Shown one piece after another: positions 54,113-62,884 of a DNA stretch of 64,000 bases. The stretch is from Pseudonocardia sp. DSM 110487 (GTDB lineage Bacteria > Actinomycetota > Actinomycetes > Mycobacteriales > Pseudonocardiaceae), in contig NZ_CP080521.1 in the NCBI RefSeq assembly GCF_019468565.1, forward strand, positions 434,001 to 498,000. The letters are read 5' to 3'. The notes beneath the pieces were generated by a model. It was given only the letters and a program-made list of their open reading frames with translations. It was not told where the DNA came from and made no database searches. Both the position numbers and the translations under genes were made by a program. How positions within the stretch are numbered: the stretch's first letter is position 1; each line of letters opens with the position of its first letter.

Positions 54113-55114
54113 TCAGTTGCCGGACGAGTGGCTGTTCGGACCGGTCAGCTCGTCGCCCGGGGAGGTCGCGGCCGCGGCGTCGCGGCGGGACTTCATCAGG
54201 CTGAGCACCGTCGTCACGGCGAGGGTGCCGACGATGACGCCGAGGGAGACCAGGATCGGCACCTCCGGTGCCCAGGCCACGCCGTGGTGGTGCATTGCCT
54301 CCAGGATCAGCTTCACGCCGATGAAGGCGAGGACGAACGCCAGGCCCTTGCTGAGGTAGATGAGTCGGTCAAGCAGGCCACCGATGAGGAAGAACAGCTG
54401 CCGCAGCCCCATGAGGGCGAACGCGTTCGCCGTGAACACCAGGTACGGCTCCTGGGTCAGGCCGAAGATCGCCGGGATGGAGTCCACCGCGAACAGCAGG
54501 TCGGTGGTGCCGATCGCCACCATCACGATGAGCATCGGCGTCACGAGCCTGCGGCCGTCGACGATCGTGGTCATCCGCGCGCCGTCGTACTCCTTCGTGG
54601 AGGGCACCACCCGCTCGACGTAGCGCAGCAGGCGGTTCTCCTTGAACTCCTCGTCCTCGCCGGCCTCCTGGATGAGCTTCCAGGCCGTCCAGATGAGGAA
54701 CGCCCCGAACAGGTAGAACATCCAGTCGAAGCGGGCGATGGCCTCCGCGCCGAGTGCGATGAAGATCCCCCGCAGCACGAGCGCGAGCACGATGCCGATC
54801 AGGAGCACCTTCTGCCGGTAGTCCCGCGGCACCGCGAACTTGCTCATGATCAGCACGAAGACGAAGAGGTTGTCCACCGAGAGCGAGTACTCGGTGATCC
54901 AGCCAGCGAAGAACTCACCGCCGTACTGCGGCCCCGCGACGGCGAGCACTCCCAGCCCGAACGCGATGGAGAGGGAGACGTACACGATCACCCAGATCGT
55001 GGATTCCCGCATCGATGGATCCCGCGGGTTGCGGGCCACCAGGTAGAAGTCGAATGCGATCACGGCCAGGAACGCCGCGATCGTCACGAACCAGGCCCAG
55101 GTCGGAATGTTCAT
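54113..55114 (-). CDS. TerC-family membrane protein, copy 2
   Basis: This 333-residue protein differs from copy 1 mainly in its first ten residues, in scattered positions in the soluble insert and in the last 25 residues. The two Asp-containing metal motifs (SVDNLFVFVLIM, FAVDSIPAIFG) are identical. The ATG is at 55114 and the gene ends before a strong terminator. With both copies apparently intact, the organism would have doubled metal-export capacity. As in copy 1, a hairpin stands between it and the upstream small membrane gene. Confidence 0.9.
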   Translation of the reverse strand: MNIPTWAWFVTIAAFLAVIAFDFYLVARNPRDPSMRESTIWVIVYVSLSIAFGLGVLAVAGPQYGGEFFAGWITEYSLSVDNLFVFVLIMSKFAVPRDYRQKVLLIGIVLALVLRGIFIALGAEAIARFDWMFYLFGAFLIWTAWKLIQEAGEDEEFKENRLLRYVERVVPSTKEYDGARMTTIVDGRRLVTPMLIVMVAIGTTDLLFAVDSIPAIFGLTQEPYLVFTANAFALMGLRQLFFLIGGLLDRLIYLSKGLAFVLAFIGVKLILEAMHHHGVAWAPEVPILVSLGVIVGTLAVTTVLSLMKSRRDAAAATSPGDELTGPNSHSSGN

Positions 55115-55165
55115 CTCTCTCCCGAGGAAGGGACGCCCTGCTGTCGCCGGCGTATGTCCGGTTCA

Positions 55166-55204
55166 ACGATCGGCGCGGCGGAGAATCTCCGCCGCGCCGA
55201 TCGT
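55166..55204 (-). terminator. Intercistronic hairpin before terC2
   Basis: An 18-bp perfect stem (arm ACGATCGGCGCGGCGGAG) with the loop AAT begins in the stop of the small membrane gene. It shares the core GGCGCGGCGGA/TCCGCCGCGCC with the hairpin before terC1, but the outer arms differ and still pair. Confidence 0.8.
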
Positions 55205-55806
55205 CACGAGGACCGTTTGGCCCTCACCTTGGTGGTGCCCCCTGGGGGTCCCACCTGCCCGGGAGCATGCCCCGCCTGGCGGCGGGCACGTCTCTGCTCC
55301 CTGAGGTTCCACATGTGTTCGGCGTGGGCGATGTAGCGGGCGTACACCCGCTCGGCGTAGGGATTGTGGTCCTTGATCTGAGCCAGCCATCCGGGGATGA
55401 TCCGCTCGTAGAGCCAGATGAATCCGATCGCAAAGCCCATGCCGACCAACGCCTGGTACAGCAGAAATGTGACGACGTCATCAGGCGGGGTGGCAGGACC
55501 ACCCAGCACGACAGGTGTCATCGTCTCGTGCCACAGGCGGGAGAGCGGGAAGCCCACCAGCCACAGGACCGCAGCAGGCGTGAACATGCCGGGCTTGGCA
55601 TGTCCGAGCCCGGTGAGCACGCCGTAGCACCCGCCGACGCAGGCGAGTGGTACAGCGAGCATCACGGCACCGGTGAGCGCCCAGCCGAGGGGTTGGCCGA
55701 CGATACCGGCCAACACCCCGACCACGGCGCCCGCGATCACGCCGATCACGGCACCGGGGGCGCCGATCTCGGCGAGCTGACGTGCGCTCCGGATAGTCAT
55801 CATCAT
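55204..55806 (-). CDS. Small membrane protein with basic tail, copy 2
   Basis: This 200-residue protein starts at the first of three consecutive ATG codons, which overlaps the Nramp-like gene's stop (TGATG). It is homologous to copy 1 but has an extra hydrophobic block ('VVGVLAGIVGQPLGWALTGAVMLAVPLACVGGCYGV' in pieces), giving five or so helices. Conserved stretches include 'GHAKPGMFTPAAVLWLVGFPLSRLWHET', 'ATPPDDVVTFLLYQAL', 'WLYERIIPGW' and 'DHNPYAERVYARYIAH'. The C-terminus is basic. Function unknown; translational coupling to the Nramp-like gene suggests a joint complex. Confidence 0.75.
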   Translation of the reverse strand: MMMTIRSARQLAEIGAPGAVIGVIAGAVVGVLAGIVGQPLGWALTGAVMLAVPLACVGGCYGVLTGLGHAKPGMFTPAAVLWLVGFPLSRLWHETMTPVVLGGPATPPDDVVTFLLYQALVGMGFAIGFIWLYERIIPGWLAQIKDHNPYAERVYARYIAHAEHMWNLREQRRARRQAGHAPGQVGPPGGTTKVRAKRSS

Positions 55807-57299
55807 CAGTCCGGGAGGGCGCCGAAGACGGCCAGGCTGTAGAACAATGCGCCCAGGTAGAACACCGCACCGAAGCCGATGATGGCGTTGGTCCACCACT
55901 TCGGACGGATCGGCTTGGGCAACATCCTGTTGTTCACCAGCAGGAGCACGATGCAGTACGCACCCATGGCGAACGCGGACAGGAACGCGAGGACGTCCAG
56001 GATCGCCTCGGGCCCGTCGGCCGGGCCGCCCCACAGGATGAGGATCCCGAAGGCGATCACGAACCACAGGAAATACCCGTACAGGCGGGACATGCCGAAC
56101 TTCCGCGTGGCCGGGATGAAGGTGTAGGCCATGTCCGACTGCCCGCGGGCGAACGAGTCGAACAGACCCAGCGTGGCGTTCAGGCCGATCAGCGCGATGA
56201 ACAGCAGGAACACCGTGCCGAGCACCGGAAGGCCGACCGAGCCGAAGGAGTCCGACATCGCCAGCAGCGCCGCTTCCCGCTCGCCGTTGCGCAGTTCGTC
56301 GACGACGGCCGGGTTCTGTCGCGCCGCCGCGCGGGCGAGCACGGTGAACGAGATCGTGACGAGCATCGTGATGCCCCAGAAGAGCAGGATGGCGTCGAAC
56401 GTGACCCACCTGCGCCAGCCCTTCCACTTCGCCAGCTCTTCCGGATCGTCGGTGTCGAACATGAAGCCGGTCGCGGAGCGCTCCTCCTCCACTCCCGCCC
56501 GGGCGAGACCGCGCACCTTCGGCACGTGCGCGCCCATCCCGGCGCCGCTCTCCCGCAGGTGCAGCGTGTACCACATCTGCTGCATACCCGAAGGGCCCGC
56601 GAACGCGATCGAACCGACGATGATCGGGAACCACTCGGCGGTGTGTGCCTCGGCCGGGATGAAGCCGAACGCGAACATGCCCGCGATCGTGGAGCTCAGA
56701 TCGTCCCAGTTGCCGACCAGCGAGGCGATGATCGCCGTCCCGACCACGAGGAGGCCGATCAGGAGTCCGAGGATCTTCTCCACGAGGTCGTAGATCACCT
56801 TGGCGAGCGTGAACAGCGTGCCGACCAGCAGCATGCCGATGGTGGCGGTCACCTGCCACGGGACACCGGTGGCCTGTTCGAACGCGCTCGCGCCGGCCGA
56901 GAGGTGACCCGGCCAGATGTAGATGAGGATCGCGATCGTGAAGAAGAACCACATGATCGGTTTGAAGACGCGCGCCGCGCCGGTGAAGATGGACTCACCG
57001 GTCGCCATTGCATAACGCGCCATCTCCAGCAGGACGAACGCCTGCAGCGTGACACCGATCAGGAACAGCCACCGGATCTCGGGCCCGAACAGCAGCACGA
57101 GTCGTGGCCACATGTACGACTCGCCCATACCCACACCGAGCGCGACGAGGAATACCGTCGGGCCGAGGAGGTGGACGGAGGGGGGTGCATCCGGAAGCTT
57201 CCGGATGGGCATCGGCGCGAGGCCACCAGCGTGCCATACGCGTGTGTCGGTGGCGGTCGGATCGCCCGACGCGGCGTCGGGTTCTTTTGAAGTCGTCAC
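55806..57299 (-). CDS. Nramp-like transporter, full length
   Basis: This 497-residue membrane protein has about eleven helices. The start of the hydrophobic part ('LLGPTVFLVALGVGMGESYMWPRLVLLFGPE' in pieces) is arranged like Nramp helix 1, but the canonical DPGN and MPH metal motifs are replaced by GMGESYMWP and 'FAGPSGMQQMWYTL'. It therefore belongs to the Nramp-like superfamily but perhaps not to the classical manganese/iron importers. 'NATLGLFDSFARGQSDMAY' is strongly conserved in the truncated copy. The GTG at 57299 follows GGAGAGG. It is the first gene of the transporter/TerC operon. Confidence 0.7.
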   Translation of the reverse strand: MTTSKEPDAASGDPTATDTRVWHAGGLAPMPIRKLPDAPPSVHLLGPTVFLVALGVGMGESYMWPRLVLLFGPEIRWLFLIGVTLQAFVLLEMARYAMATGESIFTGAARVFKPIMWFFFTIAILIYIWPGHLSAGASAFEQATGVPWQVTATIGMLLVGTLFTLAKVIYDLVEKILGLLIGLLVVGTAIIASLVGNWDDLSSTIAGMFAFGFIPAEAHTAEWFPIIVGSIAFAGPSGMQQMWYTLHLRESGAGMGAHVPKVRGLARAGVEEERSATGFMFDTDDPEELAKWKGWRRWVTFDAILLFWGITMLVTISFTVLARAAARQNPAVVDELRNGEREAALLAMSDSFGSVGLPVLGTVFLLFIALIGLNATLGLFDSFARGQSDMAYTFIPATRKFGMSRLYGYFLWFVIAFGILILWGGPADGPEAILDVLAFLSAFAMGAYCIVLLLVNNRMLPKPIRPKWWTNAIIGFGAVFYLGALFYSLAVFGALPD

Positions 57300-57537
57300 T
57301 GCTGGGACCTCTCCATTGGGATCTCCTGAGTGGGGGCCTACCCGCCCGACCATGCCTTTCCGCGACTTCCTCCTCGTGTGGAACATATGACGAATCGGCT
57401 GCCGCCCGGCCCGGTCGGTCCCTGGCGGGTGGGCGAGTTCCCCAGGGCTACCGGCCGGGCCTAACTTCCCGATACCCGATGCGCTTTTCGGTACCAGGCC
57501 GAGCCGGGCTCAGTACCAGCCCCAGCTCTGCATCTCC

Positions 57538-59673
57538 TCAAACGAGACCGGCACCACGCGCCCAGCGGTACTTCGCCCCGAGCACGGCCACCGGCTTCTC
57601 AGTGGTGTACGGGTAGGCGACGACCCCGTGGTCGTAGAGGTACGTGCTCGCCTCCTCCACCTCGGTGTCGCCGGCGAGGGACGCCACCACCGGCTTCTCG
57701 ATCCCCTTCTCCCGGAACTCGGCCACCACGCGGGCGGTGAGCTCGGCGAAGACCATCGGCGGGGTCACGATCGTGTGCCAGTAGCCGAGGATCAAGGCGT
57801 GGATCCGGTCGTCCTCGAGACCGAGCCGGATCGTGGCCTCGTAGGTCGACGGCGGCTCGCCACCGGTGATGTCGATCGGGTTGCCGGCGGCGCCGAACGG
57901 CGGGATGAACTTCCGGAACGCCTCGTCGAGGTCCGGAGGGATCTCCATCAGCGACATCCCGTTGTCGACGACCGCGTCGGACAGCAGCACTCCGGACCCG
58001 CCGGCGCCGGTGATGATGACGACGTTCTCGCCCTTCGGCGCGGGCAGCACCGGCACGCCCCTGGCGAACTCGAGCATGTCGTTCAGCGAGTAGGCACGCA
58101 CCACACCGGACTGGCGCAGGATGTCGTCGTAGACCTTGTCGTCGCCTGCCAGCGCGCCGGTGTGCGAGCCTGCGGCCCGCGCCCCCATCGCCGTGCGGCC
58201 GGCCTTGAGCACGACCACCGGCTTCTTCTTCGTGATGCGCTGCGCGGCCTCGACGAACGCGCGGCCGTCCTTGAGGTCCTCGAGGTGCATCGCGACGACC
58301 TTCGTGTCGTCGTCCTGCTCGAAGTAGGTGAGCAGGTCGTCCTCGTCGAGGTCGGACTTGTTGCCCAGGCCGACGATGGCCGAGACGCCCGTCTTCGTGG
58401 TGCGGGCGAACCCGAGGATCGCCATGCCGATGCCGCCGGACTGCGACGTCAGCGCGACGCCACCCTTGACGTCGTAGGGCGTGCAGAACGTCGCGCAGAG
58501 GTTCTGCGGCGTGTAGTAGTAGCCGTAGATGTTCGGCCCCAGCAGGCGCACGCCCAGCTCGCGGCCGATCTTCACGATCTCGTCCTGCAGCTCGTGGTTG
58601 CCGGTCTCTCCGAACCCGGAGGGGATGAGCACCGCGGCCGGCACGTTCTTCTCGCCGACCTCGCGCAGCGCCTGCGGCACGAACTTGGCCGGCACGGCGA
58701 ACACCGCCACGTCGACCTCGCCGGGCACGTCTCTGATGCTCTTGTAGGCCTTCTTCCCGAGGATCTCGTCGGCCTTCGGGTTGATCGGGTAGATCTCGCC
58801 CGCGTAGCCCCCGTTGATGAGGTTCTTCATCACCGAGTTGCCGATCTTGCCGTTCTCGGCCGACGCCCCGATGACGGCGACCGCGTTCGGCCGCATCATG
58901 CGGTTCATCGTCGCCAGGATCTCCTCCTGGCTGTAGCGCACGGGTTCGGTGGGCTCCTCGGCGTCCAGCAGGATCCGGACGTCCGCGGCGGACGCGCCGT
59001 CGGGGCGGGCGAACACCGGGTTGAGGTCGAACTCGCGGATCCGGGGGAAGTCGGTGACCAGATCGGACAGCCGCGTGATGATCTCGGCGAGCGCGTCGGC
59101 GTCGGCCGGTTCCGCCCCACGAGCGCCCTTGAGGACCTCGGCGGCCTGGATGCCGTCGAGCATCGAGTGGGCGGTCTCCGCGTCGACCGGAGCGAGTCGG
59201 AAGGTGACGTCCTTGAGTACCTCGACCAGCACACCGCCCAGGCCGAAGACCACGACCTTGCCGAACGTCGGATCCGTGGTGGCCCCGATGATCACTTCCT
59301 GGCCGCCGGCGAGCATCTGCTGCACCTGCACGCCGTCGATGTCGGCGTCGGCCTTGTAGACCTTGGCGTTGGCGATGATCTCGTCGAAGGCCGCGCGTAC
59401 GGCGTCGTCGCCGGAGACACCGACCTTGACGCCGCCCGCCTCCGTCTTGTGCAGGATGTCCGGCGACACGATCTTCAGTACGACCTTGCCGCCCAGCTCG
59501 GCGGCGAGGCGGACGGCGTCGTCGGCCGTGCTGGCGAGGCCCTCGCCCGGGGTCGGGATGCCGTACGCCTCACAGACGCGGCGGCCTTCCGGGGCGGTCA
59601 GCGAGTCGCGGCCTTCGGCCAGTGCTTTGTCGAGGACATCGCGCACGGCGTCCTTGTCGTACCCGGCTCCCAT
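57538..59673 (-). CDS. ADP-forming acyl-CoA synthetase (ATP-grasp + CoA-binding fusion)
   Basis: This 711-residue protein fuses an N-terminal ATP-grasp domain to a CoA-binding domain and succinyl-CoA-ligase-like domains, the layout of NDP-forming acetate-CoA ligase family enzymes. The ATP-grasp domain occupies about residues 15-240 ('VVLKIVSPDILHKTEAGGVKVG'); the CoA-binding domain has 'NAVAVIGASAENGKIGNSVMKNLINGGY' in pieces; the ligase domains have 'ALTSQSGGIGMAILGFA' and 'AAGSHTGALAGDDKVYDDILRQSG'. His in GSHTGALAG is the likely phosphohistidine. It starts two bases after the frc gene, so the operon is coupled. It probably activates the organic acid that feeds the lyase. The reading frame may have shifted near its 3' end. 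Confidence 0.85.
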   Translation of the reverse strand: MGAGYDKDAVRDVLDKALAEGRDSLTAPEGRRVCEAYGIPTPGEGLASTADDAVRLAAELGGKVVLKIVSPDILHKTEAGGVKVGVSGDDAVRAAFDEIIANAKVYKADADIDGVQVQQMLAGGQEVIIGATTDPTFGKVVVFGLGGVLVEVLKDVTFRLAPVDAETAHSMLDGIQAAEVLKGARGAEPADADALAEIITRLSDLVTDFPRIREFDLNPVFARPDGASAADVRILLDAEEPTEPVRYSQEEILATMNRMMRPNAVAVIGASAENGKIGNSVMKNLINGGYAGEIYPINPKADEILGKKAYKSIRDVPGEVDVAVFAVPAKFVPQALREVGEKNVPAAVLIPSGFGETGNHELQDEIVKIGRELGVRLLGPNIYGYYYTPQNLCATFCTPYDVKGGVALTSQSGGIGMAILGFARTTKTGVSAIVGLGNKSDLDEDDLLTYFEQDDDTKVVAMHLEDLKDGRAFVEAAQRITKKKPVVVLKAGRTAMGARAAGSHTGALAGDDKVYDDILRQSGVVRAYSLNDMLEFARGVPVLPAPKGENVVIITGAGGSGVLLSDAVVDNGMSLMEIPPDLDEAFRKFIPPFGAAGNPIDITGGEPPSTYEATIRLGLEDDRIHALILGYWHTIVTPPMVFAELTARVVAEFREKGIEKPVVASLAGDTEVEEASTYLYDHGVVAYPYTTEKPVAVLGAKYRWARGAGLV

Positions 59674-59675
59674 GC

Positions 59676-60902
59676 TCAGATCACTCCGTTCGTCTTGAGC
59701 TCGGCGAAGCGCTCCGGGTCGAGGCCCAGCTCGCGCACGTACACGTCCTCGTTGTGCTGGCCGAGCAGCGGAGAGGTCTCGACCTTCACCGGCGAGTCGG
59801 ACAGCTTGATCGGGCAGCCGACGGTCTTGAACGCACCGCGCTCCGGGTGGTCGACCGTGACGATCATGTTGTTGTCGACAAGCGACGCGTCCTCGATCAG
59901 CTCCTTGGTGGAGAGGATCGGGCCGCACGGGATGTTGTGGGCGTTCAGCTCGGCGAGCGCGTCCCACTTGCTGAGCCCCGAGGACCACTCCTCGATCAGC
60001 TGGAACATCTTGTCGAGCTTGGGCAGCCGAGCCTCCGGCGTGGCCCACTCGGGGTCGTCGGCCAGCTCGGGCCTGCCGATCAGCTCCGCGATCGGCGCCC
60101 AGCCGGGTGGCTGCACGATGACGTAGATGTAGTCGTTGGGGCCGCCGGGCGCGCACTTCACGGCCCAGCCGGGCTGCCCGCCGCCGGAGGCGTTGCCCGA
60201 ACGCGGGACCTCGTCGCCGAACTCCTCGTTCGGGTACTCGGCGAGCGGGCCGTGGGCGAGTCGCTGCTGGTCGCGCAGCTTCACCCGGCACAGGTTGAGC
60301 ACCGCGTGCTGCATCGCGACCGTGACGCGCTGGCCGCGCCCGGTGCGCCCGCGCTGGACGAGTGCGGCGAGGATTCCGGCCACTGCGTGCATCCCGGTGC
60401 CGGAGTCGCCGATCTGGGCGCCCGTGGCCACCGGCGGGCCGTCCTCGAATCCGGTGGTGCTCATCGAGCCGCCCATCGCCTGCGCGACGACCTCGTACGC
60501 CTTGTAGTGCGTGTACGGGCCTTCACCGAATCCCTTGATGGATGCGTAGACCAGGCGCGGGTTCAGCTCCTGGAGCCGGTCCCATGTGAATCCCATGCGA
60601 TCGACGGCACCGGGTCCGAAGTTCTCCACGAGCACGTCGGACTTCTGCACCATCTCGATGAAGAGCTGCTTGCCTTCTTCGCTCTTCATGTTGAGTGTGA
60701 TGCTGCGCTTGTTGCAGTTCAGCATCGTGAAGTAGAGGCTGTCGACGCCGGGCACGTCCCGCAGTTGCTGGCGGGTGATGTCGCCGGTCGTGGCTTCGAG
60801 TTTCACCACGTCAGCGCCGAGCCAGGCCAGGATCTGGGTGGCCGACGGGCCCGACTGGACATGGGTCATGTCCAGGACACGGATGCCTTCCAGTGCACTC
60901 AT
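59676..60902 (-). CDS. frc: Formyl-CoA:acid CoA-transferase (Frc-like, CaiB/BaiF class III)
   Basis: This 408-residue class III CoA-transferase has the catalytic Asp166 in 'QIGDSGTGMHAV', the flexible glycine loop at 240-243 ('ASGGGQPGW'), and Frc-typical 'AVLNLCRVKLRDQQRL', 'GDEVPRSGN' and 'TVGCPIKLS'. These match Oxalobacter Frc closely from memory, and Frc moves CoA between formyl-CoA and an acid such as oxalate. The ATG at 60902 follows GAGGG. The preceding TPP enzyme makes formyl-CoA and the following ligase makes acyl-CoA, so this gene recycles CoA from formyl-CoA and releases formate. Confidence 0.92.
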   Translation of the reverse strand: MSALEGIRVLDMTHVQSGPSATQILAWLGADVVKLEATTGDITRQQLRDVPGVDSLYFTMLNCNKRSITLNMKSEEGKQLFIEMVQKSDVLVENFGPGAVDRMGFTWDRLQELNPRLVYASIKGFGEGPYTHYKAYEVVAQAMGGSMSTTGFEDGPPVATGAQIGDSGTGMHAVAGILAALVQRGRTGRGQRVTVAMQHAVLNLCRVKLRDQQRLAHGPLAEYPNEEFGDEVPRSGNASGGGQPGWAVKCAPGGPNDYIYVIVQPPGWAPIAELIGRPELADDPEWATPEARLPKLDKMFQLIEEWSSGLSKWDALAELNAHNIPCGPILSTKELIEDASLVDNNMIVTVDHPERGAFKTVGCPIKLSDSPVKVETSPLLGQHNEDVYVRELGLDPERFAELKTNGVI

Positions 60903-60989
60903 CGTCAGCCCTCGCTGCACTCGGTCTGCGCTTCGCGCGCACGCTGTGACATTGATTCGCTCGCAAGCTCGCTCATTGACCGCCCCTGA

Positions 60990-62714
60990 TCACTTGTACA
61001 TCGTCTGGTTCATGGTGCCCGGCGCATAGACCTCCGGATCGACCCACACATTGATGAGCGAGGGCAGACCCGATTCCCGGGCGCGCTGCAGCGCGGGCGC
61101 GATGTCGGCAGGGTCGCGCACTTCCTCGCCGTATCCGCCGAGCATCTTCGCGAACTGGTCGTATTTGACGTGGCCGAGCGTGTTGCCGACCCGGCCGCGG
61201 TCCTCGCCGTACTTCTGGATCTGCCCGTAGCGGATCTGGTTCATCGACGAGTTGTTGCCGACGATCCCGACGAACGGGAGGTTGAAGCGCACGAGCGTCT
61301 CGAAGTCCCAGCCGGTGAGGCTGAACGCGCCGTCGCCGAAGAGCGCGACGATCTCCTTGTCCGGCCGGGCGTGCTTGGCGGCCAGCACGAACGGGATGCC
61401 GACGCCGAGCGTGCCCAGCGGGCCGGGGTCCATCCAGTGGCCGGGCGACTTGGGCTGCACGACCTGGCCGGAGAAGGTGACGATGTCGCCGCCGTCGCCG
61501 ATGTAGATCGAGTCCTCGGTGAGGAACTCGTTGATCTCGTGGACCAGTCGGTACGGGTCGATCGGCGAGGCCTCGGAGTGCTGCCGGGGGAGGCGCTTCT
61601 CGTAGGCGGCGTCCTCGAACGCCCGCAGCTCGTCGATCCATGCCTTGCGGTTGGGCGCGCTCGTGGCGCGTCCGGACGACGCCGCGGTGACGGCGGAGAG
61701 CACAGCGCCCGCGTCGCCGACGATGCCGAGGTCGATGTCGCGGTTCTTGCCGACGGTGCCGTAGTTGAGGTCGATTTGCACGACCTTGGCGATGGGCGAC
61801 AGGCGCTTCCCGTATCCCATCCGGAAGTCGAACGGGGTGCCGACGATGATGATCAGGTCGGCCTCGTTGAAGGCATGCCGGCGGGCCAGCTGGAAGTGCA
61901 TCGGGTCCTTGGGCGGGAGCGTGCCGCGGCCCGCGCCGTTCATGAACGCGGGGATGTTCAGCGTGCGCACGAACTCGATCGCGGCGTCGGTGGCCCGGCA
62001 CGTCCAGACCTGGTTGCCCAGCAGTACACAGGGTTTCTCCGACCGGGCGATGAGGTCGGCGAGCTGCTCGACGGCGGCCGGGTCGCCCGCCGACTTGGTG
62101 GACGCGCGGTAGGCGCCCGCGCGGGGGATCCTGGCCTGCTCGAGCGGCACGGAGGCGTCGAGGACGTCACGGGGGATCTCGAGGAACGACGGCCCCGGTG
62201 CGCCGTTCAGGCTCTCCCGGAAGGCCATCGAGACCATGTCGGCCACGCGCGCGGTGTGCGGCACAGTGGCGGCGAACTTCGTGATCGGGTTGAGCATGTC
62301 GACGTGCGGGAGGTCCTGCAGCGACCCCATCTTGTGCTGGTTGAGCGCGCCCTGGCCGCCGATGAGCAGCATCGGGCTCTCGGCGCGGAAGGCGTTGGCC
62401 ACGCCGGTGACCGCGTCGCTAGTGCCGGGGCCCGCCGTCACGACGGCACAGCCCGGCGTGCCGGTGATGCGGGCGTAGCCGTCCGCCGCGTGGGCGGCGA
62501 CCTGCTCGTGCCGGACGTCGATGACGGCGATGCCCTCGTCCACGCAGCCGTCGTAGATGTCGATGATGTGCCCGCCGCAGAGCGTGTAGATCGTGTCCAC
62601 ACCTTCTGCCTTCAGCGCCTTCGCTACCAAGTGACCGCCGGAGATCGTCTCTGCCGCGACGGGTGGATCACCGACCCCGTTGCTGGCAGCGCTTCCGGGG
62701 ATCGTCTGCGTCAT
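60990..62714 (-). CDS. TPP-dependent acyl-CoA lyase (2-hydroxyacyl-CoA lyase / oxalyl-CoA decarboxylase family)
   Basis: This 574-residue TPP enzyme has the cofactor-activating Glu70 (VRHEQVAAHAADGYAR), the GDG..NN diphosphate/Mg motif (460-462 and 487-488) and a C-terminal 'VDPEVYAPGTMNQTMYK' lid. Landmarks such as 'TLCGGHIIDIYDGCVDEG', 'GSLQDLPHVDML' and 'GTPFDFRMGYGKRLSP' resemble, from memory, the actinobacterial 2-hydroxyisobutyryl-CoA lyase of Actinomycetospora rather than Oxalobacter oxalyl-CoA decarboxylase. Either way it would split acyl-CoA to release formyl-CoA. The ATG at 62714 is 9 bases after GAGGAG. It heads the operon with frc and the acyl-CoA ligase. Confidence 0.82.
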   Translation of the reverse strand: MTQTIPGSAASNGVGDPPVAAETISGGHLVAKALKAEGVDTIYTLCGGHIIDIYDGCVDEGIAVIDVRHEQVAAHAADGYARITGTPGCAVVTAGPGTSDAVTGVANAFRAESPMLLIGGQGALNQHKMGSLQDLPHVDMLNPITKFAATVPHTARVADMVSMAFRESLNGAPGPSFLEIPRDVLDASVPLEQARIPRAGAYRASTKSAGDPAAVEQLADLIARSEKPCVLLGNQVWTCRATDAAIEFVRTLNIPAFMNGAGRGTLPPKDPMHFQLARRHAFNEADLIIIVGTPFDFRMGYGKRLSPIAKVVQIDLNYGTVGKNRDIDLGIVGDAGAVLSAVTAASSGRATSAPNRKAWIDELRAFEDAAYEKRLPRQHSEASPIDPYRLVHEINEFLTEDSIYIGDGGDIVTFSGQVVQPKSPGHWMDPGPLGTLGVGIPFVLAAKHARPDKEIVALFGDGAFSLTGWDFETLVRFNLPFVGIVGNNSSMNQIRYGQIQKYGEDRGRVGNTLGHVKYDQFAKMLGGYGEEVRDPADIAPALQRARESGLPSLINVWVDPEVYAPGTMNQTMYK

Positions 62715-62762
62715 AGGAAGCATCTCCTCGTCATCGCCGCTGGTGGAGCTCGACGGCCTGTC

Positions 62763-62858
62763 TACTGCATACGGTATGGCTGTCTTGGTACTCCTCGGTC
62801 GGCCCGTTGTCCAGAGCGAGCTTGACTGCTCGTCGACTCCATACTGCATACTGCATGC
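62763..62858. promoter_or_regulatory. Repeated TACTGCAT motifs in the lyase/ketopantoate-reductase intergenic region
   Basis: TACTGCATAC occurs at 62763-62772 and 62842-62851, and TACTGCATGC at 62849-62858. They are AT-rich, occur only in this 170-bp divergent region and flank both promoters. They look like regulator binding sites for the C1 operon; GntR-type regulators use similar ATGCAGTAT-type sequences. No regulator gene is nearby. Confidence 0.55.
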
Positions 62859-62884
62859 ACAATCACCGAGGACGGGAGCCCGAC

